Source: an uncultured Erysipelotrichaceae bacterium
GTDB lineage: Bacteria; Bacillota_I; Bacilli_A; Erysipelotrichales; Coprobacillaceae
Assembly: GCA_900538465.1 (NCBI GenBank)
Contig: UPXV01000025.1
Location: 1-45,559, forward strand
Reading direction: 5' to 3'
DNA length: 45,559 nucleotides
Shown here: positions 1 through 6,122 of the stretch, piece by piece
How the letters are laid out: every line of letters begins with the position of its first letter
Position numbering within the stretch: position 1 is the stretch's first letter
Position numbers and translations under genes: made by a program
The notes under the pieces: generated by a model
The model's database searches: none
Told to the model about the DNA's origin: nothing
Seen by the model: only the letters and a program-made list of their open reading frames with translations

Positions 1-55
1 TTTCATTTTTCTTTTTTTTGAAGCAACTTTTTTTATTTTTTTAAATTTTGAAAAT

Positions 56-82
56 TAAAAAAGAATAATCCGAAGATTATCC
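56..82 (-). terminator. Intrinsic terminator of the NCS2 permease gene
   Basis: An 8-bp stem (63-70 with 75-82, one G-U pair) is closed by a TTCG tetraloop on the minus strand and followed by a run of T. It begins 10 bases beyond the permease stop codon. Confidence 0.85.
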
Positions 83-91
83 TTTCAAAAA

Positions 92-1414
92 CTACTTAGG
101 TAAGAATACCAAGAAAATCACAAAGAAAACAACCAATATCCAAACAATTGGTTTCACTTCTTTTGCTTTACCGACTCCAATCATAGTTAATGCATATGTA
201 ATAAATCCAATAGCAATACCATCAGAAATAGAATAAGCCAAAATCATGAATAAAACTGTCATAAATCCACTTGCTGCATAAACAAAGTTATCCCAATCAA
301 TTCCCTTTAATTGTTGAGCCATTAAAATTCCTACAACAACCAAAGCAGGCGCAGTAACAGCACTTGTAACTGCTGCTAACAATGGTGAAAAGAAAACTGA
401 TAATAAGAATAAGATTCCAGTCGTAATAGCAGTTAAACCAGTTCTTCCTCCAACTTCAACACCTGAAGTTGATTCAACGAATGAAGTTACTGTTGAAGTT
501 CCCATAGTTGCTCCAAAAACAGTTCCAATAGAGTCAGCCAATAAAGCTTTATCAACATTTTCTAATTCTCCATTATCATCAATTAAATTTGCACGATTAG
601 CAACTGCAACTAATGTTCCAGCAGTATCAAAGAAATCAACAAATAACAATGAGAAAATAGCAACCAAACAACTTGGATGATTAATCAATTCATTCATTCC
701 TGATGCAAAAGCACCTACTAAACTAAAATCAAAATCAGCACTTACAACTGCTTTAGGAAGTGTTGGCATTCCTTGAATACCACATAATCCAGCAATAATA
801 CCCGCAACAGCTGTAATTAATAATCCATAGAATACAGCAGCAGGAACTTTACGTGATAACAATAAAATTGTAACCAAAATACCAAAAATTGCTAAAATAA
901 CAGTTGGTTCAGTTAAATTCCCCAAACTTACAAATGTTGCTTCACTTGCCACAATAATACCTGCGTTTTTCAAACCAATAAATGCAATAAAGAAACCAAT
1001 ACCAGCACCAATAGCTAATTTCAATTGAGCAGGAATTGCATTAATAATCATTTTTCTAAGTCCTGTAATAGAAATTAATAAGAAAATAATTCCTGAAACA
1101 AAGACACAAGCCAAAGCACCTTGATAACTTAATCCCATTGTTCCACAAATCGTAAATGTAAATAATGCATTGACTCCCATACCAGCAGATAAAGCAACTG
1201 GATAATTTGCAATCAACCCCATAATAATTGTTGCAACAGCACTACTAATTGCTGTTGCTAAGAAAACACCCTGAACACTCATTCCAGTTTGTCCAAGCAT
1301 TTCTGGATTAACAGCTAAAATATAAGCCATTGCCAAGAAAGTTGTAATCCCTGCTAAAATTTCAGTTTTAACAGTTGTTTCTTTCTCTTTCAACTTAAAT
1401 ATTTTTTCCAACAT
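92..1414 (-). CDS. NCS2-family purine permease (guanine/hypoxanthine type)
   Basis: This is a 440-residue polytopic membrane protein of the AzgA/PbuG branch of the nucleobase:cation symporter-2 family, expected to import guanine, hypoxanthine or adenine by proton symport. Visible family features are the N-terminal EILAGITTFLAMAYILAVNP stretch, the LSAGMGVNALFTF segment near residue 75, the VDFFDTAGTLVAVA motif near residue 260 and the STSGVEVGGRTGLTA segment near residue 315, separated by about a dozen hydrophobic helices. A GAGGAGAG ribosome binding site precedes the ATG. It is monocistronic, with its own promoter and terminator. The leader is under 60 bases, too short for a purine riboswitch, so control must lie elsewhere. 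Exact substrate is inferred from family only. Confidence 0.93.
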   Translation of the reverse strand: MLEKIFKLKEKETTVKTEILAGITTFLAMAYILAVNPEMLGQTGMSVQGVFLATAISSAVATIIMGLIANYPVALSAGMGVNALFTFTICGTMGLSYQGALACVFVSGIIFLLISITGLRKMIINAIPAQLKLAIGAGIGFFIAFIGLKNAGIIVASEATFVSLGNLTEPTVILAIFGILVTILLLSRKVPAAVFYGLLITAVAGIIAGLCGIQGMPTLPKAVVSADFDFSLVGAFASGMNELINHPSCLVAIFSLLFVDFFDTAGTLVAVANRANLIDDNGELENVDKALLADSIGTVFGATMGTSTVTSFVESTSGVEVGGRTGLTAITTGILFLLSVFFSPLLAAVTSAVTAPALVVVGILMAQQLKGIDWDNFVYAASGFMTVLFMILAYSISDGIAIGFITYALTMIGVGKAKEVKPIVWILVVFFVIFLVFLPK

Positions 1415-1453
1415 TTTTCTCTCTCCTCATCTTTACTTTCAAAAAACATTTCA

Positions 1454-1482
1454 ATTGTACCCTCTTTTTCCCCTATTGACAA
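1454..1482 (-). promoter_or_regulatory. Sigma-A promoter of the NCS2 permease
   Basis: On the minus strand a TTGTCA -35 box and a TACAAT -10 box are separated by 17 bases, about 40 bases upstream of the permease start. The -35 box lies just downstream of the terminator of the preceding gene. Confidence 0.75.
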
Positions 1483-1500
1483 GATAAATTTGATACAAAC

Positions 1501-1525
1501 AAAAAAATCCTAGTTTCCTAGGATT
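1501..1525 (-). terminator. Terminator of the ribU-flavoprotein operon, overlapping the stop codon
   Basis: A perfect 8-bp stem AATCCTAG/CTAGGATT (1506-1513 with 1518-1525) has a GAAA loop on the minus strand and is followed by T5. The TAG stop codon of the flavin-split-barrel gene (1518-1520) is inside the stem. Confidence 0.88.
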
Positions 1526-1979
1526 CATCATAAAGTTTTCTTTCAACGCTTTGAGAATCAAAATCAATAAATGTTTGGAATGCATGATTCTTCTCATCTG
1601 TATCCCAAATTTCTACAAAAGTTGGTTTCACTTCAACAAGAATTTCTGTATCTTCATGACTATAAGCATTATAGCTTCCCCATAAATACTTTTGATAAAG
1701 TTGTTCAAACTTGCGTCCTGGTTCATCAACTACCAAACCTTTGATTGTTGCGATTCCCTCTACCTGTATACCACCTACACATAAAGCAACACGTGGATTT
1801 TGATAAAGTTGTTTGGTTTTTCTAAAATTCTTATCAGTCTTAAAATAAATGGCCTCATCATAAATCAAACAACTCACATTTCTTACCATGACATGATCAT
1901 CAACACTAGAAGCTAAAGCCATAATCTTTGATGGTGCTAATTTTGCATATAAATAATCAACTGCTTCTTGAAATTCCAT
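1518..1979 (-). CDS. Pyridoxamine 5'-phosphate oxidase-like flavin split-barrel protein
   Basis: The product (153 residues) belongs to the PNPOx-like split beta-barrel superfamily, whose members bind FMN, F420 or haem. The barrel signature is the run KIMALASSVDDHVMVRNVS followed by IYFKTDKNFRKTKQL and NPRVALCVGG, resembling small FMN-dependent oxidoreductases of anaerobes. Two ATGs compete; the one at 1979 is 8 bases from AAGGAGG, while the one at 1985 is only 2 bases away, so 1979 is chosen. The gene starts 13 bases after ribU and shares its FMN-riboswitch transcript, which supports a flavin cofactor. Substrate unknown. Confidence 0.82.
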   Translation of the reverse strand: MEFQEAVDYLYAKLAPSKIMALASSVDDHVMVRNVSCLIYDEAIYFKTDKNFRKTKQLYQNPRVALCVGGIQVEGIATIKGLVVDEPGRKFEQLYQKYLWGSYNAYSHEDTEILVEVKPTFVEIWDTDEKNHAFQTFIDFDSQSVERKLYDES

Positions 1980-1992
1980 ATTCATTTCCTCC

Positions 1993-2643
1993 TTAAATCA
2001 TTCCTTGTAAAGCTAAAATAATACAAATGATTGTGATGGTGATAAACAATCCCATAATAAGCATTGTTTTATTGCTTTGCGCATGTGTATCACCACTATC
2101 AACCAAATTGGTTTTTCTTAAAATTGTCACAATACTCTTATATAAAAACAAAGTGATTCCAGCATTTAAACTCGCTTTTAATAAGTTAAATGGGACAATT
2201 CCTGGTAATAATATTTCTACAACTGCCTCTCTTGGCATCCCAAAATAAATAGGTGTCATGATATAATTCCAAATGACCATACATATGGTCATACAAATAA
2301 CTCCAGATATCAAACCAATAATGGCACCTTTTTTGGTATGATTTTTCTTATAAATAAATGCTGCAACACAGGCAAAAGCACATGTGGATATCACATTCAT
2401 TAAAACATCAATGACTGTTCCTCCACGAAATAGAATTTCTAAAATTGAACACATTGCACTCACAAGAAAAGCTGCAAATGGTCCATAGATAAATCCTCCA
2501 ATGACAATCACAATATCCTTTGGATCATAAGCCAACCAAGGAACTGCTGGTATCATTGGAAAATGAATTAACAAATTCACAATGACTGCCATCGCCGTTA
2601 AAATACTCAACGTTGTAATTTCTTTAACTTTCATGTTTTTCAT
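1993..2643 (-). CDS. ribU: ECF transporter S component, riboflavin-specific (RibU)
   Basis: The product (216 residues) is an ECF S component with six predicted membrane segments, expected to bind riboflavin and to work with an energising EcfA-EcfA'-EcfT module encoded elsewhere. The N-terminal segment KVKEITTLSILTAMAVIVN and the PWLAYDPKDIVIVIGGFIYG stretch around residue 45 are typical of RibU. The ATG at 2643 lies 7 bases after AAGGAG; longer in-frame starts would fall in the terminator of the riboswitch. An FMN riboswitch lies immediately upstream, which is strong contextual support for riboflavin as the ligand. A flavin-type protein follows 13 bases downstream in the same operon. Confidence 0.92.
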   Translation of the reverse strand: MKNMKVKEITTLSILTAMAVIVNLLIHFPMIPAVPWLAYDPKDIVIVIGGFIYGPFAAFLVSAMCSILEILFRGGTVIDVLMNVISTCAFACVAAFIYKKNHTKKGAIIGLISGVICMTICMVIWNYIMTPIYFGMPREAVVEILLPGIVPFNLLKASLNAGITLFLYKSIVTILRKTNLVDSGDTHAQSNKTMLIMGLFITITIICIILALQGMI

Positions 2644-2662
2644 ATTCTGTCTCCTTCTTTCT

Positions 2663-2696
2663 AAAAAAAATAACCTATCCAAAAAATTTGTCTAGG
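2663..2696 (-). terminator. Regulatory terminator of the FMN riboswitch
   Basis: A hairpin at 2674-2696 (CCTA/TAGG and CAAA/TTTG pairs separated by a tandem G-A mismatch) is followed on the minus strand by TTATTTTTTTT. It sits between the aptamer and the ribU start, where a transcriptional expression platform is expected. Confidence 0.6.
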
Positions 2697-2708
2697 CGTG
2701 CACAGATT

Positions 2709-2823
2709 ATGTCTTTTCTCATCCGGACTATACCGTCGGTTCTGGAATTACACCAGATCAGCCGCAATAAGCGGGTCATGGACTTTTACCATCGGTAGGG
2801 ACTTACACCCTGCCACAAAGACT
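2709..2823 (-). promoter_or_regulatory. FMN riboswitch (RFN element)
   Basis: The minus strand shows the conserved RFN blocks in order: GGCAGGGTGTAAGTCCC, TACCGATGGTAAAAGTCC, GACCCGC, TGATCTGGTGTAATTCCAG, ACCGACGGTATAGTCCGGAT. The closing P1 helix pairs GTCTTT (2817-2822) with AAAGAC (2711-2716). When FMN binds, the downstream hairpin at 2674-2696 should form and stop transcription of ribU and the flavin split-barrel gene. Confidence 0.97.
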
Positions 2824-2872
2824 CTATTCAATTGTGAAAGACGGGTCAATGATTAACATCATCTGTAATTTC

Positions 2873-2901
2873 ATCATATACCTTTTTATCACTTTTGTAA
2901 A
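2873..2901 (-). promoter_or_regulatory. Promoter of the FMN riboswitch-ribU operon
   Basis: TTTACA and TATGAT boxes are separated by exactly 17 bases on the minus strand and lie about 50 bases upstream of the aptamer. They overlap the divergent promoter region of the glycosylase gene. Confidence 0.7.
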
Positions 2902-2917
2902 TTCAAATGTAAGATTT

Positions 2918-2926
2918 TGTTATAAT
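2918..2926 (+). promoter_or_regulatory. Extended -10 promoter of the DNA glycosylase gene
   Basis: TGTTATAAT is an extended -10 element 22 bases before the ATG at 2949. No good -35 box is at the standard distance, which is common with extended -10 promoters. Confidence 0.55.
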
Positions 2927-2948
2927 AAACAAGAAAGGAAGTGTTTTT

Positions 2949-3449
2949 ATGCCTATTCACAATATTGAACCTGTCTATGATCAAAGCTCTAAGATCTTAA
3001 TCTTAGGATCTTTTCCATCTGTTAAATCACGACAAGGACAATTTTTTTATCATCATCCTCAAAATCGTTTTTGGAAAATTTTAGAACAATTATTTGATCA
3101 TCAACCTTTACAAACCATCGAAGAAAAGAAAACCTTTTTATTAGAACATCATATTGCTGTGTGGGATGTTATAGCAAGTTGTGATATTCAAGGTTCTCGT
3201 GATAGCAGTATTGAAAATGTTCAAATCAATGATATTGTTTCCCTTTTAAAAAAGACATCTATCAAGCAAATCTATACCAATGGAAAGAAAGCACATCATT
3301 TATATCAAAAATATTGCTTTCCATTAACACATATAGAAGATATTTGTTTACCGTCTTCATCCCCAGCCAATGCAGCTTATTCTTTAGAAAAGCTTTTGCT
3401 TTCATGGCAAGAAATACAACAGTTTTTGACAATTAATGATTTATTTTGA
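2949..3449 (+). CDS. Hypoxanthine/uracil-DNA glycosylase, UDG family 6-like
   Basis: This is a 166-residue member of the uracil-DNA glycosylase superfamily, closest to the bacterial hypoxanthine-DNA glycosylases that excise deaminated adenine. The first motif, LILGSFPSVKSRQGQFFYHHP followed by NRFWKIL, covers residues 18-46, and the second, LPSSSPANA, is near residue 138. The length is that of the family. AAAGGAAG precedes the ATG by 8 bases. It probably acts alone in base-excision repair. The next gene follows 40 bases on and may be co-transcribed. Substrate preference between hypoxanthine and uracil cannot be read from sequence. Confidence 0.85.
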   Translation: MPIHNIEPVYDQSSKILILGSFPSVKSRQGQFFYHHPQNRFWKILEQLFDHQPLQTIEEKKTFLLEHHIAVWDVIASCDIQGSRDSSIENVQINDIVSLLKKTSIKQIYTNGKKAHHLYQKYCFPLTHIEDICLPSSSPANAAYSLEKLLLSWQEIQQFLTINDLF

Positions 3450-3489
3450 GTTCATAAAGATGCGCTAAAATAACAAAGGAGGTATGGTT

Positions 3490-4197
3490 ATGAAAGCGAG
3501 TTTAAAGGAGAAAAAGCCTTATTATTTGATTATAGCAAGAAAAATTATTTTTTATCTTGTGATGTTTATGTTAATTGGAGCTATGGTTCTTTTATTGACA
3601 CGGAAAAATGCAAATAAGGGAAGATTGATTTTTACAATGGTTCAATTGGTTGGAATGTTGTTTGTTTTAAGAATTCCTCAATTTATTCAAGATAAATATC
3701 ATTTTACAATTCCTAATCTTTTGGATTTTGTTTTAATTACATTTGCTTTTAGTGGTTTTATATTAGGTGATGTTTTTAATTTTTATGGAAAGATTCCTTA
3801 TTGGGATTCTATCTTACATACATTTTCTGGGGTTGTTATTGCATATGTAGGATTTATTGTGATTGAATATTTAGATAAAGAGTATACAATTCCTTTATCT
3901 GTATCCCCTTTATTTATGAGTTTGATTGTTGTAAGTGTTGCTTTGGCAATTGGTGCTGTTTGGGAAATTGGTGAATATACTGTTGATGATATTTTCCATA
4001 CAAACAATCAACAATATATGGCCTCTACAAGAGCAACACTTTATGATGAAGAAGATATTCCCTTGCAAGGTCATGAAGCTTTAAATGACACAATGAAAGA
4101 TTTAATGTTAGACTTAGGTGGAGCAATTGTTGTTGCTGGATTAGAATATAAAAAAATAGAAAAAAAACAAAAGAAGGCACGACTCAATAAAGAGTAG
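3490..4197 (+). CDS. DUF2238-like polytopic membrane protein (YjdF type)
   Basis: The predicted protein (235 residues) has about six membrane segments and conserved polar motifs within them: WDSILHTFSG near residue 100, WEIGEYTVDD near residue 158 and DTMKDLMLDLGGA near residue 200. These match the pattern of the DUF2238/YjdF membrane family of unknown function. AAAGGAGG is only 1 base from an ATG at 3484 but 7 bases from the ATG at 3490, so the latter is used. The C-terminus is lysine-rich. The 3' end overlaps the convergent proline-repeat gene by 14 bases. Function is unknown; the histidine, aspartate and glutamate in membrane segments hint at an enzyme or ion-handling role, which is inference only. 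Confidence 0.75.
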   Translation: MKASLKEKKPYYLIIARKIIFYLVMFMLIGAMVLLLTRKNANKGRLIFTMVQLVGMLFVLRIPQFIQDKYHFTIPNLLDFVLITFAFSGFILGDVFNFYGKIPYWDSILHTFSGVVIAYVGFIVIEYLDKEYTIPLSVSPLFMSLIVVSVALAIGAVWEIGEYTVDDIFHTNNQQYMASTRATLYDEEDIPLQGHEALNDTMKDLMLDLGGAIVVAGLEYKKIEKKQKKARLNKE

Positions 4198-4199
4198 TG
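4178..4199. terminator. Possible terminator shared by two convergent genes
   Basis: CACGACTC and GAGTAGTG form an 8-bp stem with one mismatch around an AATAAA loop and cover both stop codons. On the minus strand it is followed by a T-rich tract; on the plus strand only by TCTTCTTCTTC. Confidence 0.45.
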
Positions 4200-4486
4200 T
4201 CTTCTTCTTCGTTTCTAGGCATTGGTCCTGGTGGGAAAGGCGGTCTTGGCCCTGGTCCAGGAGGGAATGGTGGCCTTGGTGGCAATGGCGGTCTAGGTGC
4301 TACCGGTGGTCTTGGAGGCACTGGAGGCCTTGGTGGCATCGGTGGTCTAGGTGGTCTTGGCACAAATGGTGGCCTAGGTGGAAATGGTGGAAACAAAATC
4401 CACCAAAACCAGTTTGGTACAAATACTCCTTGTCTGGACATATAAGGATCAATGTCATATATTTCATCTTCACGATATGGTTCCAT
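4184..4486 (-). CDS. Small proline-rich repeat protein of unknown function
   Basis: This 100-residue protein has three parts: an acidic N-terminus with several tyrosines (1-20), a hydrophobic aromatic patch VPNWFWWILF (23-32), and a polyproline region (33-90) built from PPRPPx hexapeptides, ending in an acidic tail. There is no signal peptide or clear membrane helix, although the aromatic patch could associate with a membrane. GAGGTGA lies 8 bases before the ATG. It lies downstream of the yitT terminator, with no convincing promoter of its own, so expression may depend on read-through. The opposite strand reads as glycine repeats, but lacks a ribosome binding site. I recognise no family; a polyproline-II structural or surface role is a guess. 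Confidence 0.65.
   Translation of the reverse strand: MEPYREDEIYDIDPYMSRQGVFVPNWFWWILFPPFPPRPPFVPRPPRPPMPPRPPVPPRPPVAPRPPLPPRPPFPPGPGPRPPFPPGPMPRNEEEDTTLY
4217..4390 (-). repeat. Degenerate 18-base repeats encoding PPRPPx units
   Basis: On the plus strand the tract is built from GGTGG, CTTGG and similar blocks recurring at 9- and 18-base intervals, which on the minus strand give repeated PPR and PPx units. Its G+C content is far above that of neighbouring genes. Such tracts are prone to slippage and copy-number change. Confidence 0.75.
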
Positions 4487-4511
4487 AACTTCACCTCAAA
4501 ATAACATATGT

Positions 4512-4540
4512 AAAAAAACGGAGACTGTCTAGGCAGTCTC
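4512..4540 (-). terminator. Terminator of the first yitT-type gene
   Basis: GAGACTG/CAGTCTC form a 7-bp stem with a six-base loop, followed by CGTTTTTTT on the minus strand, 18 bases after the stop codon. Confidence 0.88.
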
Positions 4541-4557
4541 ATTGATTTCTCCTGTTT

Positions 4558-5409
4558 TTAATCATTAATTTTTTCTAAAGTAAAGCCTTTGCCACCTACT
4601 TCATCTACATGTGAAACAATCACAAAGGCAAGTGGATCAATTTCATTGATTTTTTCTTTAATATCAGGAAGTTTACGATATGGTAAGATAGATAAAACCA
4701 ATTTAGAATCTTGAGCAGTATACCCTTTTTCACTTGCCAAAAGTGTAACACCTGCATCATGATCATGTAAAATCATTTCTTTAATCTTTTCATATTCATC
4801 ACTCATAACAACCAGTTGAATCAAACTTGTTCCTGTTGTTAAAGTTTTATTTAACATCACTGATGTAATCATAACAGTAACAATACCATAAATCACATGT
4901 GTTGTATCATTAAATGAAAATTGGAATAATAAAACTGTTAAATCGATACAATTTAAAACAATATGCACAGGAACACCCATCTTTTTATTGAATAAAATTG
5001 CTAAAATATCCACACCACCTGTAGAAGCATTTGCTTTTAAAATCAATCCAATACCTATCCCAATCAAACATCCTGCAATGACACATGCAAGTAATGGATC
5101 ATTTAAATAATGATGAAAGAAATCTTGTGATTCAAAAAATTGTAAGACAAGAGGAAACAAAAAAGTAGAAACCAATGTTGTCATAGCAAAAGCTTTTCCT
5201 AAGAAAACAAGTCCCAAAGCAAACAAAATAACATTAATCATAGCAACACTCATAGAAATAGAAATTCCAAAATAATGATTTAAAACAATCCCTATTCCTG
5301 AAACACCACCAGCAATAATATGATTTTCTAACAACAATGTACTTAATGCAAAAGCAATCAAGATATTTCCTAAAACAATATAAACAATATGTAATAATTT
5401 TTGTTTCAT
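4558..5409 (-). CDS. YitT family membrane protein (DUF161-DUF2179)
   Basis: The 283-residue protein has about five hydrophobic segments in the N-terminal two thirds (DUF161), including the AGGVSGIGIVLNHYFG and KANASTGGVDILAIL motifs, and a soluble C-terminal DUF2179 domain from about residue 205 (VVMSDEYEKIKEMI and VSHVDEVGGKGF). The ATG at 5409 follows GAGGTGAG; an upstream TTG has no ribosome binding site. A paralogue is encoded at 39902-40777. It is divergent from the Crp/Fnr gene across a shared palindrome. Molecular function of the family is not established; a membrane transport or sensing role is inferred. Confidence 0.9.
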   Translation of the reverse strand: MKQKLLHIVYIVLGNILIAFALSTLLLENHIIAGGVSGIGIVLNHYFGISISMSVAMINVILFALGLVFLGKAFAMTTLVSTFLFPLVLQFFESQDFFHHYLNDPLLACVIAGCLIGIGIGLILKANASTGGVDILAILFNKKMGVPVHIVLNCIDLTVLLFQFSFNDTTHVIYGIVTVMITSVMLNKTLTTGTSLIQLVVMSDEYEKIKEMILHDHDAGVTLLASEKGYTAQDSKLVLSILPYRKLPDIKEKINEIDPLAFVIVSHVDEVGGKGFTLEKIND

Positions 5410-5444
5410 ATTTCTCACCTCGCCCAAGACTTTACCACATCTTC

Positions 5445-5473
5445 TTCACAATAATTGTAACCTATGTTACAAT
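5445..5473 (+). promoter_or_regulatory. Promoter of the Crp/Fnr-type regulator gene
   Basis: TTCACA and TACAAT boxes are separated by 17 bases, giving a predicted start about 15 bases before the ATG at 5496. The -10 box is part of the right arm of the palindrome at 5454-5473. Confidence 0.7.
5454..5473. promoter_or_regulatory. Crp/Fnr-type palindromic operator
   Basis: ATTGTAAC-CTAT-GTTACAAT is a perfect inverted repeat with 8-base arms. The spacing (TGTAA-N6-TTACA) is that of Crp/Fnr-family sites. It covers the spacer and -10 box of the regulator promoter, so binding should repress, and its symmetry also places a TACAAT box toward the divergent yitT gene. Confidence 0.65.
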
Positions 5474-5495
5474 TAGAAAAGAAAGTGGTGATTTT

Positions 5496-6113
5496 ATGAA
5501 AATAAAAGAAGAATTATTTCATTATTTTGAAAAAGCAGGAACAAAAGTCAACTATCATCCTCAAGATATTATCTATATGCAAGAAGATGATGCGAATAAT
5601 CTTTATTTAATTACCAAAGGAAGAGTGAGAGTTTATATGATTGCTGCTAATGGAGATGAAATCACTTTAGAGATTTTAGGAAAAGGGCGTATTTTTGGTG
5701 AATCTTCTTTTTTACAAAATTCTTCTCGTCCTACAACTGTTAGTGCTATTCAAGACGTTCATTTAATTTCTTGTCGTTTAGATGATTTATATCCTTATTT
5801 GAATGAATCTAAAGAATTGACTGTTTCGCTTTTACAAATGATGTCTCAAACATGTGATTATCTAGCAACCCTTGTCAAAAAAGCATATACATATAATCGT
5901 TATGAAAAAGTTGCATCTTTTTTACTAGAACAAACTGCCATTTCTTCATCTCTTTCTTTAACTCATGAAGAAATTGCTTCTTTGGTTGGTTTATCACGTG
6001 TAACAACAACCAAAGTCTTAAATGAATTTGTTAAAAAAAATTATATTGCAAATGAATATAAAAACATTAAAATCATTGATAAAAAAGCATTATCACAATT
6101 ACTAGAAAAGTGA
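5496..6113 (+). CDS. Crp/Fnr family transcriptional regulator
   Basis: This 205-residue protein has an N-terminal cyclic-nucleotide-binding-like beta-roll (about residues 10-115, with GDEITLEILGKGRIFGESSFL) and a C-terminal winged helix (about 135-200, with LTHEEIASLVGLSRVTTTKVL as the helix-turn-helix). There is no N-terminal cysteine cluster, so an Fnr-type iron-sulphur oxygen sensor is unlikely; the ligand is unknown. The start chosen is the ATG after AAAGTGGTG; longer frames run into yitT and lack a ribosome binding site. A perfect palindrome over the promoter suggests autorepression and possible control of the divergent yitT gene. Confidence 0.9.
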   Translation: MKIKEELFHYFEKAGTKVNYHPQDIIYMQEDDANNLYLITKGRVRVYMIAANGDEITLEILGKGRIFGESSFLQNSSRPTTVSAIQDVHLISCRLDDLYPYLNESKELTVSLLQMMSQTCDYLATLVKKAYTYNRYEKVASFLLEQTAISSSLSLTHEEIASLVGLSRVTTTKVLNEFVKKNYIANEYKNIKIIDKKALSQLLEK

Positions 6114-6122
6114 TAATGCTTT
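6084..6122. terminator. Bidirectional terminator between convergent genes
   Basis: AAAGCATTATCAC and GTGATAATGCTTT form a perfect 13-bp stem around a 13-base loop, followed by TTATTT on the plus strand and T6 on the minus strand. It contains the stop codon of the Crp/Fnr gene and touches that of the GGDEF-EAL gene. Confidence 0.85.

Noticed and set aside
1415..1500. Purine riboswitch before the NCS2 permease
   Set aside because: The leader after the promoter is under 50 bases and contains no purine aptamer core.
4197..4445. Glycine-rich frame on the plus strand opposite the proline-repeat gene
   Set aside because: It has no ribosome binding site and is the complement of the PPR repeat; its glycine repeats are a by-product of the codons on the other strand.
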